Shown here piece after piece: positions 26,393 to 35,699 of a stretch of DNA of 64,000 bases. The position numbers were made by a program, and so were the translations under genes. Location of the stretch: positions 1 to 64,000 of the forward strand of contig CACWQS010000005.1 in assembly GCA_902763155.1 (NCBI GenBank), given 5' to 3'. The notes beneath the pieces are model-generated. The model was not told where the DNA came from. It saw only the letters and a list, made by a program, of their open reading frames with translations, and did no database searches. This DNA comes from an uncultured Pseudomonadota bacterium. GTDB taxonomy: Bacteria > Pseudomonadota > Alphaproteobacteria > RF32 > CAG-239. Within the stretch, counting starts at the first letter, position 1; each line of letters opens with the position of its first letter.

Positions 26393-27394
26393 ATGGTAAA
26401 ATTAAATGAAAATACGTCCTATAAAAGAGGACAGGAGTTACTTGATGCCGGGCATTATGAAGAAGCCGTGGCTAAGTTTTCAGAAGTAATCAGTGATAAT
26501 CCGCGTGCTTGGAAGGCGCTTAATTCGCAAGGTTTTGCATTTCAAAAAATGAGTAAATATACCGATGCTGTGGAATGCTTCGATAAGGCTTTGGCAATTA
26601 ACCCGAAGTCGGTTGAGGTGTTGAACAACAAAGGCGTTACTTTGTCGATGCGTGGTTTATATAAGGAAGCTATATCTTGTTTTGATGAAGCGTTCGGTAA
26701 TGATAGAACCTCATTAGAAGCTCTGAACGGTAAGGCAATAGCATTGCAGCATATGTTCTCATATAAAGAGGCATTAGATGTTTTGGAAGAAGCTATGAAG
26801 GTTGATCCGAAGCATCCGCAGACTTTGCTCAGTATTGCCGTAACTTTGCAAAAATTGAAGCAGTATGATCGCTCAATTTCGTTTTTCAAAAAAGTACTTT
26901 CCGGTGATAAATATAATACTAAAGCATGGAACGGTATCGGGGTAACTTATCAGTTAATGGGCGATAATGATTCGGCTCTTAAGTGTTTTACCAAAATTTT
27001 GAATATCAATAGCCAAGATTTGCAAGCATGGGTTAGTATTGGCTATGTGTATCAGAAAATGTTTAAGTTTAAGGACGCTTTGAAGTGCTATAAGAAAGCG
27101 CAAGCGGTGGTTAACGGACGCTACACGCATAAGCTGTATGATGGTTTGGCTTCGTGTTTAACCAAACTTTCGGAATTTGATCAGGCTATTGAAGTCTATA
27201 AAGTAATTTATCAGAGCGAAGAAGGAAAGCGCAAGTGGGATGCACAGCGTTCAATTAAGTTTGTTAATAAATTGAAACGTAAACAAGCCATTGGGGCATT
27301 GCCGGATATTATGCCGAAGGGCGATGACGGTACCGGCGCCACGGTGGTTGAAGACGTAGTTGAAGGTAACAATTCGGTTCCGCTTGACGACTAG
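26393..27394 (+). CDS. Tetratricopeptide repeat protein
   Basis: Some seven TPR units of 34 residues run through residues 8-265, with the pattern A.nslG..f.....y.eAi.cfdkAl.inP (for example KALNSQGFAFQKM and VLNNKGVTLSM). The units form a scaffold for protein binding; the partner is unknown. The C-terminal tail is acidic and probably disordered. The start is ATG 26393, after AAGAGG. No signal peptide, so cytoplasmic. A strong promoter and a 15-bp terminator make it a single-gene unit. Confidence 0.88.
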   Translation: MVKLNENTSYKRGQELLDAGHYEEAVAKFSEVISDNPRAWKALNSQGFAFQKMSKYTDAVECFDKALAINPKSVEVLNNKGVTLSMRGLYKEAISCFDEAFGNDRTSLEALNGKAIALQHMFSYKEALDVLEEAMKVDPKHPQTLLSIAVTLQKLKQYDRSISFFKKVLSGDKYNTKAWNGIGVTYQLMGDNDSALKCFTKILNINSQDLQAWVSIGYVYQKMFKFKDALKCYKKAQAVVNGRYTHKLYDGLASCLTKLSEFDQAIEVYKVIYQSEEGKRKWDAQRSIKFVNKLKRKQAIGALPDIMPKGDDGTGATVVEDVVEGNNSVPLDD

Positions 27395-27410
27395 ATTTAT
27401 TGTTTATTAT

Positions 27411-27449
27411 AAAAATCCTCGATTTGGAAAATCTAAATCGAGGATTTTT
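27411..27449. terminator. Strong bidirectional terminator
   Basis: A perfect 15-bp stem (27411-27425 with 27435-27449, 9-base loop) begins with A5 and ends with T5. It serves the TPR gene and the convergent secreted-protein gene. Confidence 0.92.
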
Positions 27450-27469
27450 AATATGAGAATATATTACAT

Positions 27470-28543
27470 TTAAGAATCTGTTTTGCTGACTTCATTACTA
27501 TCAATGTTGCCGGCAGGTGCTGTTGAAGCTGAATAGCTACTGCCGTTGCTTTTTATGCCGCCAATCCAACTGGCATCGCCGCTTTTGGTCATCATATTGA
27601 TTACGAAAACAGTTGCCGAAAGTAAGAAACAACTGAACATAATGGTTGCGAACAAAGGCCACTTGACCTTACCAAAAATGGCGGCAAACGAAAAGACGAT
27701 GAGACCAAAACCGGCAATCATATAGGCTACGCTCTTTAAACCACTGCCAATGGTACCGGCGCGGCAGGCTAGTTGTTGGAATATATTACCTGAACTACAA
27801 GACCCCATACCATAGTCTTCGTTAAGCGAGGAGGCTCCGGTGAAGCTTGATTGTTCCACCTTGCCGCTGACGGAAGAACCGGCAGGCTGTGTTGCTCCAC
27901 CTTTGTTACCTCCGCCGGATTGTCCACCCTCAACACTTTGGTTAGCCAAATTTACAGGCGAATTGGAAGAACCACCGCCAAGCAAATCGCCGGCGTTCGG
28001 CACCGCGCCGCCGATTAATTCTTTAGCGCGTTCAACTTCCGGAGAATTTTGCGAAAAATCAATTCCCAGCGCATTTGTACTGTTTGAAGAAGTTTTGCTT
28101 GAGGAGCTGTCGCGTTCAATTTCCGGCGGATTAAAAGCAATACTGCTTAAAAAGTTAGCATCAACGGAGTTATTGTTGCTACTATTGTTTTGCGGAGCCG
28201 GTGTTGGATTATTACTAGCATCATTTTTACTGTTATTGATCTGTTCTTTTAAATTGTTCTTACTTTCATTATATGAATCATACTTTTCATCTGCAGGTGA
28301 TCCTGAATACTCTGATGGGTGGTTTTTGTAATATTCTTTCAAGCCTTTTTCCTGTTCTTGCGTAACACAAGATGCGGTACAATTTTTATAGTTTGGAAAA
28401 CATGAACCCGAACGGCAGGTGCTGTTACATCCTTCTAGCACAGAAGACATTTCTTTAGCAGTGCAATAAAGTGCCGCAGCGTTTGAAGCAAAAAGCGGAT
28501 GCACCAAAGCAACAACGGCGATAAAAAGTAAAAATTTTTTCAT
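27470..28543 (-). CDS. Secreted low-complexity protein with a VirB2/TrbC-like C-terminal part
   Basis: It starts with a signal peptide (MKKFLLFIAVVALVHPLFA). Residues 25-62 are Cys-rich (seven Cys, with CNSTCRSGSCF). Residues 70-235 are low-complexity Ser/Asn/Gly. Near residue 250 a second Cys-containing stretch leads into two hydrophobic segments, VAYMIAGFGLIVFSFAAIFG and PLFATIMFSCFLLSATVFVI, separated by a short KVKW loop. This is the layout of a TrbC/VirB2 pilin. 357 residues, three times longer than a usual VirB2. No other type IV secretion gene is in the window, so pilin function is a guess. Confidence 0.6.
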   Translation of the reverse strand: MKKFLLFIAVVALVHPLFASNAAALYCTAKEMSSVLEGCNSTCRSGSCFPNYKNCTASCVTQEQEKGLKEYYKNHPSEYSGSPADEKYDSYNESKNNLKEQINNSKNDASNNPTPAPQNNSSNNNSVDANFLSSIAFNPPEIERDSSSSKTSSNSTNALGIDFSQNSPEVERAKELIGGAVPNAGDLLGGGSSNSPVNLANQSVEGGQSGGGNKGGATQPAGSSVSGKVEQSSFTGASSLNEDYGMGSCSSGNIFQQLACRAGTIGSGLKSVAYMIAGFGLIVFSFAAIFGKVKWPLFATIMFSCFLLSATVFVINMMTKSGDASWIGGIKSNGSSYSASTAPAGNIDSNEVSKTDS

Positions 28544-28710
28544 TGTTCATTATCCTTGTTTAATTATATCATTTTGCAGAAAACACTGTATGTTTTCCAC
28601 AACCTGACTATATGCTAACATTTTTGCTTTTGGCATGCAAGTGTTTTTAAAAGATTCGTGTGCTTTTGCGAGCAGGAAAAATACGCTTGTGGATTGTTGA
28701 TGCTTTTTGG

Positions 28711-28738
28711 TTAACGAGCACAAAAAAATGTTTATACT
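28711..28738 (+). promoter_or_regulatory. Possible promoter of the mltB-like gene
   Basis: TTAACG at 28711-28716 and TATACT at 28733-28738 are 16 bases apart, 38 bases before the ATG at 28776. The rest of the gap between 28544 and 28710 shows no gene, only a small palindrome around 28577-28595. Confidence 0.5.
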
Positions 28739-28775
28739 AAACTGGATTTAGTGCTTTTTGAGGGTTTAGTAGAAA

Positions 28776-30086
28776 ATGTTGCGCACGATTTGTTTGCTTT
28801 TGGTGGTTTTGTTGGTTAACGGGTGTGAGAGTGTGCCAACGGCGCAAGCGGAAACAGTAGAAACAGAACAATTACAGAATGTAACTCCGCCGCAAGAGTG
28901 GACCAAGTGGTTGAACGATTTGCAGAAAGAAATGCTGAAACGCGGAATCAGCCAAAAGACGCTTGATGTGGCTTATAAAGGCAAAAACTATTACCATCCG
29001 GCGCCAAAGGTGGTGCAACACGATAAAAAACAGACTGAATTTGTGCTTACGACCTGTGCCTATGTGAATCGATTGGTAAGTAAAGAGCGTGTAAAAGAGG
29101 CGCGTAAGCAGTATGCGATTTTAAAGAAAAAATATGCCAATATAGAAGATAAATACAATGTGCCGTTGAATTATATGGTGGCATTTTGGGGCGTGGAAAC
29201 CAATTTTGGGCAAAACAAAGGTAAGTTTAACTTGATTGATAGTCTGACTAATTTGAGTTACAAAAACAGACGGTCGGAATTTTTCAAAAATGAGCTGTAT
29301 AATGTGCTGAAAATTATGGAAAAACATAACTTAACCGGTGAAAAAATCCGCGGTTCATGGGCGGGAGCAATGGGACATTTCCAGTTTATGCCGTCGACGT
29401 ATCGGCACTATGCGGTGGATTTTGACGGGGATACAGTGCCGGATATTTGGAATTCTTTTCCTGATGCTTTGGCTTCGGCAGAAAATTATTTAACCGAACT
29501 GGGGTGGAAGAAAGATGAACCGTGGGGAGTGCGGGTGCAGTTGCCTTGGGACTTTGAACTTAAAGATGCAGGACGTAAAAATTATAAAACCGTGGCCGAA
29601 TGGAAGCAAGCAGGCGTGAAGACTTATGCCGGAAATGCCTTGCCGTTTGCCGATGATTTAAAAGCGGCAATAATGTTACCTGATGGTTATAAAGGTCCGG
29701 CATATTTGGTAACAAGCAATTTTAATCGGGTGATGATTTGGAATCATTCGGATAACTATGCTTTAGCAGTGGTAATTTTGGCCGATTATGCGGCAAATCC
29801 GGATAAAAAGTGGGTGCCGTTAGAGGCTACGCAACAATATACGATGAATAATGAAGAAATTTTGCAAATTCAGAAATTTTATAACAAGTATTTCAGAAAA
29901 AATATTAAAGAGGACGGTAAACTCGGTTCACAAACTCGTGAAGCGATAAAGGCTTTACAAAAAGCGGCAAAATTGCCGCAGGACGGGTATCCGGATTACA
30001 GATTATTGCAAAAAGTGCAAAATTATTCATCAAAACAAGGGTTGGCAACGGCAATTCCGAGCAAAAAACCGCAGAAGAGAAAATAA
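28776..30086 (+). CDS. mltB: Lytic murein transglycosylase, MltB family, with peptidoglycan-binding domain
   Basis: It cleaves the glycan strands of peptidoglycan to 1,6-anhydro products. The signal peptide ends in lipobox LVNGC (Cys17), so it is a lipoprotein. The slt-like catalytic domain (residues 40-340) has the catalytic Glu141 in FWGVETNFGQ, then GSWAGAMGHFQFMPSTY and DFDGDTVPDIWNS. A C-terminal PG_binding_1 domain (about 360-420) is next. 436 residues; followed in 29 bases by rlpA and then a D,D-carboxypeptidase, so it starts a cell-wall operon. Confidence 0.93.
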   Translation: MLRTICLLLVVLLVNGCESVPTAQAETVETEQLQNVTPPQEWTKWLNDLQKEMLKRGISQKTLDVAYKGKNYYHPAPKVVQHDKKQTEFVLTTCAYVNRLVSKERVKEARKQYAILKKKYANIEDKYNVPLNYMVAFWGVETNFGQNKGKFNLIDSLTNLSYKNRRSEFFKNELYNVLKIMEKHNLTGEKIRGSWAGAMGHFQFMPSTYRHYAVDFDGDTVPDIWNSFPDALASAENYLTELGWKKDEPWGVRVQLPWDFELKDAGRKNYKTVAEWKQAGVKTYAGNALPFADDLKAAIMLPDGYKGPAYLVTSNFNRVMIWNHSDNYALAVVILADYAANPDKKWVPLEATQQYTMNNEEILQIQKFYNKYFRKNIKEDGKLGSQTREAIKALQKAAKLPQDGYPDYRLLQKVQNYSSKQGLATAIPSKKPQKRK

Positions 30087-30115
30087 AATAACTATATTAG
30101 CAGAGAAAAAAACAG

Positions 30116-31243
30116 ATGAAAAAAAAGGACTATATAAAATTTTTAAGCGTATTTGTGATGATGTCATGGTTAGCCGGGTGTGCCACGGGAACTCCTGAAT
30201 TGGCGGGTCTTTCGCCGCAGGCACAAGCCGAGATTATCAAAAACTATGGTGGTATATATAAAGTGGGAAAACCTTACCAAATTGCCGGTCGGTGGTATTA
30301 TCCGAAGGAGGATTATAATTATTCGGAAACAGGCATGGCTTCTTGGTATGGGGAAGATTTTAACGGTAAAGTTACGGCGAACGGCGAGCGTTATAACATG
30401 AATACTTTGACAGCAGCACATCGAACATTGCCATTGCCGTGCATTGTGAAAGTGACCAATTTACAAAACGGGCGTTCGATTGTGGCTAGGGTAAATGACA
30501 GAGGTCCGTATGTAAAAGACAGAATTATTGATTTATCGAAGCATGGAGCACAACTTTTAGGGTATATGGGGCAAGGGACAACCAAGGTAAAGGTTGAAAT
30601 TCTAGCTAAAGAAAGTAAGGCTCTGAAGGCGGCAATGCTTAATGAACCAGATGCTGATAAAGAAGCAGCTTTGGCAGCGGCAGAGAGTGCAAGACCGGCT
30701 GCTTCGTTGTATGAATCTTCGGAAGAAAGAAGGAAAGTTAGTGCTAAGGAAGAAGAAAAAATGGCGGCAATTTATGCCAGTGCCGGTGGAAAAACGTTAA
30801 AGGTCGGGAGTTATGAAGCTAAAGCTGCGGAAGGGGAACCGGTGGCGTATGGTTCGGCCGCAGCGGCAGATGGAAGCCAGAAAAGTGGTTCTTATGGTCA
30901 AATAAGTGGAAAGGGAAATTTGACTGATAATTCCGGTATATATGGAACTGCGGCAACTAATCCGAATATTGATACTGGTAAAGCGCAGACAAATAAAGGT
31001 TTTCAATACATTTCAGGATATTATTATATTCATGCCGGTTCTTTTTCACGTTATGACTATGCGCATCAACAACTGGTGCGTTTGAAAGAATATGGCAGTG
31101 CGCATATTACAAATGTTAATGTCAATGGTAAATCTTATTACCGAGTGGTAATGGGACCATACAGCAAAAAAGAAGAAGCGGTAGTGGCGCAAGCAAAAAT
31201 GAAATATTACGGAATTAGGGATACAACGATTTTGCAAAAATAG
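30116..31243 (+). CDS. rlpA: RlpA-like septal ring lytic transglycosylase with SPOR domain
   Basis: It is a lipoprotein (LAGC, Cys22) that cuts peptidoglycan lacking stem peptides at the septum. The double-psi beta-barrel spans about residues 70-165 (GMASWYGEDFNGKVTANGE... with the catalytic Glu; AAHRTLPLP; VNDRGPYVKDRIIDLS). An Ala/Glu/Ser-rich linker follows, then a C-terminal SPOR domain (about 300-375, YYYIHAGSFSRYDYA) that finds denuded glycan at division sites. 375 residues. It is in operon with mltB and the carboxypeptidase. Confidence 0.95.
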   Translation: MKKKDYIKFLSVFVMMSWLAGCATGTPELAGLSPQAQAEIIKNYGGIYKVGKPYQIAGRWYYPKEDYNYSETGMASWYGEDFNGKVTANGERYNMNTLTAAHRTLPLPCIVKVTNLQNGRSIVARVNDRGPYVKDRIIDLSKHGAQLLGYMGQGTTKVKVEILAKESKALKAAMLNEPDADKEAALAAAESARPAASLYESSEERRKVSAKEEEKMAAIYASAGGKTLKVGSYEAKAAEGEPVAYGSAAAADGSQKSGSYGQISGKGNLTDNSGIYGTAATNPNIDTGKAQTNKGFQYISGYYYIHAGSFSRYDYAHQQLVRLKEYGSAHITNVNVNGKSYYRVVMGPYSKKEEAVVAQAKMKYYGIRDTTILQK

Positions 31244-31252
31244 GAGGGAGCG

Positions 31253-32398
31253 ATGAAGCTATATAAAATATGTTTCGTATTGGTATTGAGCGGATTGTTT
31301 ATGGCAACGCAAGTTTGCGCTTATGAAACAACGGCGAAAAATGCGATATTGATGGATTTTGATACCGGAGAATATTTATTTACAAAAAACATTACCGAAC
31401 CGGTACCACCGGCCTCAATGAGTAAGTTGATGACCGTGTATATTTTGATGAATAAAATTAAAGACGGCAGTATTAAACTGACCGATACATTTACGACAAG
31501 CGAGAATGCGTGGCGCAAAGGCGGAGCTGCAACCGGCGGTTCAACGATGTTTTTAGCCATTGGGGATGAAGTAAGTGTGGAGGATCTGATTAAAGGTATT
31601 GTTATTCAGTCGGGTAATGATGCTTGTATTGTGGTGGCAGAGAATATCTCCGGTTCGGAAGAAGATTTTGCCGTTTTGATGAATAAGACGGCGCAAGATT
31701 TAGGATTAAATAACAGTAGTTTTGCCAATTCTACCGGTTTGCCGCATCCGGATCAAAAGATGTCAATGGAAGATTTGGCAAAACTTTCGCAACATATTAT
31801 CAAAGAATTTCCGGAATTGTATCACTATTTCAGCGAGAAGGAATTTACTTATAATAATATTAAGCAAGGCAATCGAAATCCGCTTTTGTATTCGATGAAA
31901 GGAGCAGATGGGCTAAAAACCGGACACACGGAGGAAGCCGGATTTTGTCTTAATGCTTCGGCAGTAAAAGGTAATCGTCGTCTGATTGAAGTGATGAGCG
32001 GAATGAGCAGTAACAAAGAACGTTCGGAAGAAGCTGAGCGCTTGATGAGTTGGGGTTTTAGAGAGTTTGATAATTTTAAGTTGCTTACGAAAGGGCAAAA
32101 TATAGCTAAAGCCAAGGTTTGGTACGGAAAAATGCCAGAAGTTGAGTTGACGGTGGCAGATGATGTGATTAAGACCATGCACTTAAGTAAAGTTGATAAA
32201 GTAAAGGTCAAAGCCGAGTTTGATGAACCGGTAACAGCTCCGGTGGTAAAAGGGCAACAAGTGGGGCAATTAAAAATAAAAGTTAAAGGACAAGATGCCG
32301 TATTTGTGCCACTGATTGCTGCAAATGAAGTTGAAAAATTAGGTTTGTTCGGGCGGTTTTGGGCTAATGTAAAATATTTTGTTTTCGGAGCTAAATAA
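31253..32398 (+). CDS. dacA: D-alanyl-D-alanine carboxypeptidase (S11, PBP5/6 type)
   Basis: It trims the terminal D-Ala from peptidoglycan stem peptides. Signal peptide of about 23 residues (cut after VCA). The three penicillin-binding motifs are SMSK (Ser55-Lys58), SGN near residue 122 and KTG near residue 222 (LKTGHTEEAG). The second, C-terminal PBP5_C beta-domain follows (residues 275-360), with a short hydrophobic/aromatic end (FGRFWANVKYFVFG) that may anchor it to the membrane. 381 residues. The stop is one base before tmk. Confidence 0.95.
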   Translation: MKLYKICFVLVLSGLFMATQVCAYETTAKNAILMDFDTGEYLFTKNITEPVPPASMSKLMTVYILMNKIKDGSIKLTDTFTTSENAWRKGGAATGGSTMFLAIGDEVSVEDLIKGIVIQSGNDACIVVAENISGSEEDFAVLMNKTAQDLGLNNSSFANSTGLPHPDQKMSMEDLAKLSQHIIKEFPELYHYFSEKEFTYNNIKQGNRNPLLYSMKGADGLKTGHTEEAGFCLNASAVKGNRRLIEVMSGMSSNKERSEEAERLMSWGFREFDNFKLLTKGQNIAKAKVWYGKMPEVELTVADDVIKTMHLSKVDKVKVKAEFDEPVTAPVVKGQQVGQLKIKVKGQDAVFVPLIAANEVEKLGLFGRFWANVKYFVFGAK

Positions 32399-32399
32399 G

Positions 32400-33044
32400 A
32401 TGAACGGGCGGTTTATTACTTTAGAAGGCGGAGAAGGTTGCGGTAAGTCAACACAGGCAAAGTTGTTATCTTCTTATTTGCAGTCTAAAGGAATAGAAAC
32501 AGTGCTTTCCAAAGAACCGGGCGGAACGCCGGAAGGTTTGGTCTTGCGCCAACTTTTGGTAACGGGGGATAAAGATAAGTTTGATGCCGTAACCGAATGT
32601 TTGCTTTACTATGCCGACAGACGTAATCATTTGACCAAGGTAGTGTGGCCGGCAATGGAACAGGGCAAATGGGTAATCAGCGATAGGTATGCAGATTCTA
32701 CCGAAGCGTATCAGTATTATGGTTATGATAAACGGATTGATTATAATACGCTACAAAATATGTATAAGATTGTTGCCGGAGATTTTAAGCCGGACTTGAC
32801 ACTTATTTTGGATATGCCGCCGGAAGTGGGAATGAAACGCTCGTTTGCTAAAGCTGCCAATATGGAAAATAAAGAGTTGCGTTTTGAAAACAGACAAATG
32901 GAATTTCATAATAATTTGCGGCGTGGATTTTTAGAAATAGCCAAGCGTGAACCGAACAGATGTGTGGTGGTTAATGCCGATACGGATATTGAAACGTTAC
33001 ATAAGCAAATTGTGGCGGTTGTGGCAGAAAGGTTCGGTATTTGA
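32400..33044 (+). CDS. tmk: Thymidylate kinase
   Basis: It phosphorylates dTMP to dTDP. The P-loop is GGEGCGKST at residues 8-16, then EPGGTPEG, the DRYADST motif near residue 92 (the DRY of TMP kinases) and an LID-like region. 214 residues. ATG 32400 is one base after the dacA stop, with GGAG 9 bases before it. In operon with holB, as in many alphaproteobacteria. Confidence 0.95.
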   Translation: MNGRFITLEGGEGCGKSTQAKLLSSYLQSKGIETVLSKEPGGTPEGLVLRQLLVTGDKDKFDAVTECLLYYADRRNHLTKVVWPAMEQGKWVISDRYADSTEAYQYYGYDKRIDYNTLQNMYKIVAGDFKPDLTLILDMPPEVGMKRSFAKAANMENKELRFENRQMEFHNNLRRGFLEIAKREPNRCVVVNADTDIETLHKQIVAVVAERFGI

Positions 33045-34096
33045 TGGATGAGGTAGTAGAAGTAACGCCACGTGCCAACAGTTTTTTAATTGGGCAAGAG
33101 GAGGCCGAAAAAGTTTTTCTGCAGGCTTGGCAAAACGATAATATGCATCATGCATGGATACTGAGCGGTCCGAAAGGGATTGGTAAGGCAACTCTTGCTT
33201 ATCGAATTGCTCGTTTTCTGCTGAGTGCTGATGCCCATAACAAAAATAATTATAAAAGTTTACAAGTGGCGGAAAATTCGGCGGTATTTCAGCAGGTGGC
33301 AAGTGGTTCAAATCCGGATTTAATGGTGGTGGAGCGCGATTATATCGAAACAGATAAAAAGAAGATATTAAGTGCCATTAAAAAAGGTGAAGCTATGGAT
33401 GAAGCTGAACTTGCCGGGCTGAAAAAATCGGCATTCATTCGAGTAGATGATGTGCGTAAGATTAGCGAATTTTTGAGCAAGACATCTTTTAATGACGGTT
33501 GGCGGGTGGTAATTATTGATAGTGCCGATGATATGAATAAAAATGCGGCAAATGCACTTTTGAAAATTCTTGAAGAACCGCCGGCAAAGACTATATTGCT
33601 ACTTATAAGCCATAATGCCGGATTGTTGTTGCCAACAATCAGGTCGCGTTGTGCTAAATTACCGTTAAAGACCTTGCAAAATAATGAAGTTGCAAGTTTG
33701 TTGAGGAGATACCGCCCGAATTTGGAAGAAAAAACGATAGCCAAACTGGTGGAAATGTCCGGAGGTAGTATCGGTAAGGCGATTATATATGCGGATATGC
33801 AGGCATTTGCTATATATGAAGAGCTTTGCGGTATTTTGTATGCGCGGCAAAAATTTAAACTAAGTGATATGCTGGATTTTTGTGCAAAAATGGCAGCAGA
33901 TGCCGATAAATTTGCACTTCTGGAAGAACTATTGATGAAGTTTTTCAAGGATAATATGTCGTCTTGCCAAGATGTAGAAGCATTTTATCAATGTAAAGAG
34001 GAAGCCGTCAGAATGTTTGATGATTGCGTAAGTGTTAATATGGATAAGCGATTGATGCTGATTAATTTGTTGACCGAGATTTGTCAGGTGATGTGA
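33044..34096 (+). CDS. holB: DNA polymerase III delta' subunit
   Basis: It is part of the clamp loader that puts the beta clamp on DNA. The AAA-like fold has LSGPKGIGKATLAYRIAR (a P-loop variant, residues about 38-55), then KISEFLSKTSFNDGWRVVIIDSADDMNKNAANALLKILEEPP, given here in parts, and SRCAKLPL, all typical of DnaX-like clamp-loader subunits. 350 residues. The start ATG overlaps the tmk stop by one base (TGATG), and it overlaps tatD the same way. Confidence 0.93.
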   Translation: MDEVVEVTPRANSFLIGQEEAEKVFLQAWQNDNMHHAWILSGPKGIGKATLAYRIARFLLSADAHNKNNYKSLQVAENSAVFQQVASGSNPDLMVVERDYIETDKKKILSAIKKGEAMDEAELAGLKKSAFIRVDDVRKISEFLSKTSFNDGWRVVIIDSADDMNKNAANALLKILEEPPAKTILLLISHNAGLLLPTIRSRCAKLPLKTLQNNEVASLLRRYRPNLEEKTIAKLVEMSGGSIGKAIIYADMQAFAIYEELCGILYARQKFKLSDMLDFCAKMAADADKFALLEELLMKFFKDNMSSCQDVEAFYQCKEEAVRMFDDCVSVNMDKRLMLINLLTEICQVM

Positions 34097-34878
34097 TGTG
34101 GGCGGATAGTCATTGTCATACAAATGCCGAGGAGTTTGATGATGACCGCGATGAGGCGGTAAAAAGAGCGCGCCAAAACGGTGTGAAGTATATTTTAGAT
34201 GTGAGCGATGATATTGCAAAAACAGCGGAAATTGTCGAGTTTTGCAAGAAAAATGAAGGGATATATACCACGGTTGGAGTGCATCCGGAAATTGCCGATA
34301 AATATGCTGATTTATGCGCAGAACAACTGATTGAACAAACAAATTCACCTTATGTGGTGGGGATTGGCGAATGCGGATTGGACTATTATTACAATGCCGA
34401 TATTAAGGATTTTCAGCTTAAGATATTTAGAGAGCATATTGTGGCGGCACAGGAAACCGGATTACCGTTGATTGTGCATAATCGTGATGCCGATACTGAT
34501 ATGATAAGGCTTTTGACCGAAGCCTATGCAAAAAAGCCGTTTAAAGGGGAACTACATTGTTTTTCATCATCAGAAAGACTTTGTCGGACTGCGCTTGAAA
34601 TGGGATTTTATATTTCAGCTTCGGGAATTATTACATTTAAAAAAAGCGAGGAATTGCGGCAGATTTTTGCTAAAGTTCCACCGGAGCGCTTGCTGGTGGA
34701 AACCGATGCGCCGTTTTTGGCACCAACGCCATATCGCGGTAAGCGTAATGAACCGGCTTTTGTAGTGCATACGGCAGAAGTGTTGGCAGAGGTTAAAGGT
34801 GTGACAATTGAAGAATTGGCGTTACAGACTACGCAGAACTTTTTGACGCTTTTTGGTAAGGTGAAGCAAAATGGATAA
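34096..34878 (+). CDS. tatD: TatD family metal-dependent hydrolase (DNase)
   Basis: A TIM-barrel amidohydrolase-like DNase. The metal site DSHCHTN (His6, His8) opens the protein, followed by VGVHPE, GIGECGLDYYY, IVHNRDADTD, GELHCFSSS and VETDAPFLAP, which is the full set of TatD motifs. 260 residues. ATG 34096 overlaps the holB stop by one base. The operon tmk-holB-tatD-MBL is a common arrangement. Confidence 0.94.
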   Translation: MWADSHCHTNAEEFDDDRDEAVKRARQNGVKYILDVSDDIAKTAEIVEFCKKNEGIYTTVGVHPEIADKYADLCAEQLIEQTNSPYVVGIGECGLDYYYNADIKDFQLKIFREHIVAAQETGLPLIVHNRDADTDMIRLLTEAYAKKPFKGELHCFSSSERLCRTALEMGFYISASGIITFKKSEELRQIFAKVPPERLLVETDAPFLAPTPYRGKRNEPAFVVHTAEVLAEVKGVTIEELALQTTQNFLTLFGKVKQNG

Positions 34879-35689
34879 GGTTATTATATTAGGAAGCGGA
34901 GCAGCATCTGGAGTGCCGACCATATCTAACGGTTGGGGAAAATGCGATGCTAAAAACAGTAAAAATCGGCGCAGTCGTGCCGGCGTTTATGTGCAAATCG
35001 GCGAAAATAAAGTTTTAATCGATACATCAGCTGATTTACGTAACCAATTGATTGAAAATAATATTCGTAAAGTCGATGCTGTTCTTTATACTCATGTTCA
35101 TGCTGATCATCTTATGGGAATAGATGATTTGCGGGCAATGAATTATACGGTTAATGAATTGTTTGGAGGTGGAAAAAATATCAAAGGGAAAAGATTGAGT
35201 ATTTACGCCATTAAGGAACATCTTGATGAAATTCGCCATAGATTTGGGTATGTATTGGCAGATGAAAAATCTCCGGAAATTACGCATCGTCCGCAATTAG
35301 TTTCTTATGAAGTTGAATATGGAACGGAAATATTAATTGGAAAAATGAGAATTATGCCACTGGCATTTGCGGGGCATCCGGTGCCGACAACGGGCTATGT
35401 TTTCAATGAAGGGCAGTTGGTAGTGGTGCCGGATTATAAGATTATACCGTCGCAAACACTGGAGTATTTGCAAAATATTGATGTTAATGTTTTAATTATG
35501 CCCTTGACGAATATCAGAGAATGTATTTATCATGCCGGTATGGATATTGATTTGGATTATATCAAAAAAATTAAGCCGAAACGGGTGTTTTTTACTCATC
35601 TGGGGCCGGAATGCGATTATGAAACGGTGCTGAAGATGTGTCCTAAAGGCATTGAGCCGGCTTATGATAATTTGGTAATTGAACTTTAA
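34871..35689 (+). CDS. MBL-fold metallo-hydrolase, PhnP-like
   Basis: The metallo-beta-lactamase metal motif THVHADH is at residues 74-80 (His75, His77, Asp79, His80), with further ligands in FAGHPVPTTGY and FFTHLGPE. Early GSGAASGVPTISNGWGKCDA matches the PhnP / RNase Z-like phosphodiesterase group. 272 residues. It overlaps tatD by 8 bases and uses AAGGTG as ribosome site. The substrate is unknown; a cyclic nucleotide or phosphodiester is likely. Confidence 0.9.
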   Translation: MDKVIILGSGAASGVPTISNGWGKCDAKNSKNRRSRAGVYVQIGENKVLIDTSADLRNQLIENNIRKVDAVLYTHVHADHLMGIDDLRAMNYTVNELFGGGKNIKGKRLSIYAIKEHLDEIRHRFGYVLADEKSPEITHRPQLVSYEVEYGTEILIGKMRIMPLAFAGHPVPTTGYVFNEGQLVVVPDYKIIPSQTLEYLQNIDVNVLIMPLTNIRECIYHAGMDIDLDYIKKIKPKRVFFTHLGPECDYETVLKMCPKGIEPAYDNLVIEL

Positions 35690-35699
35690 GAGGTGGATG

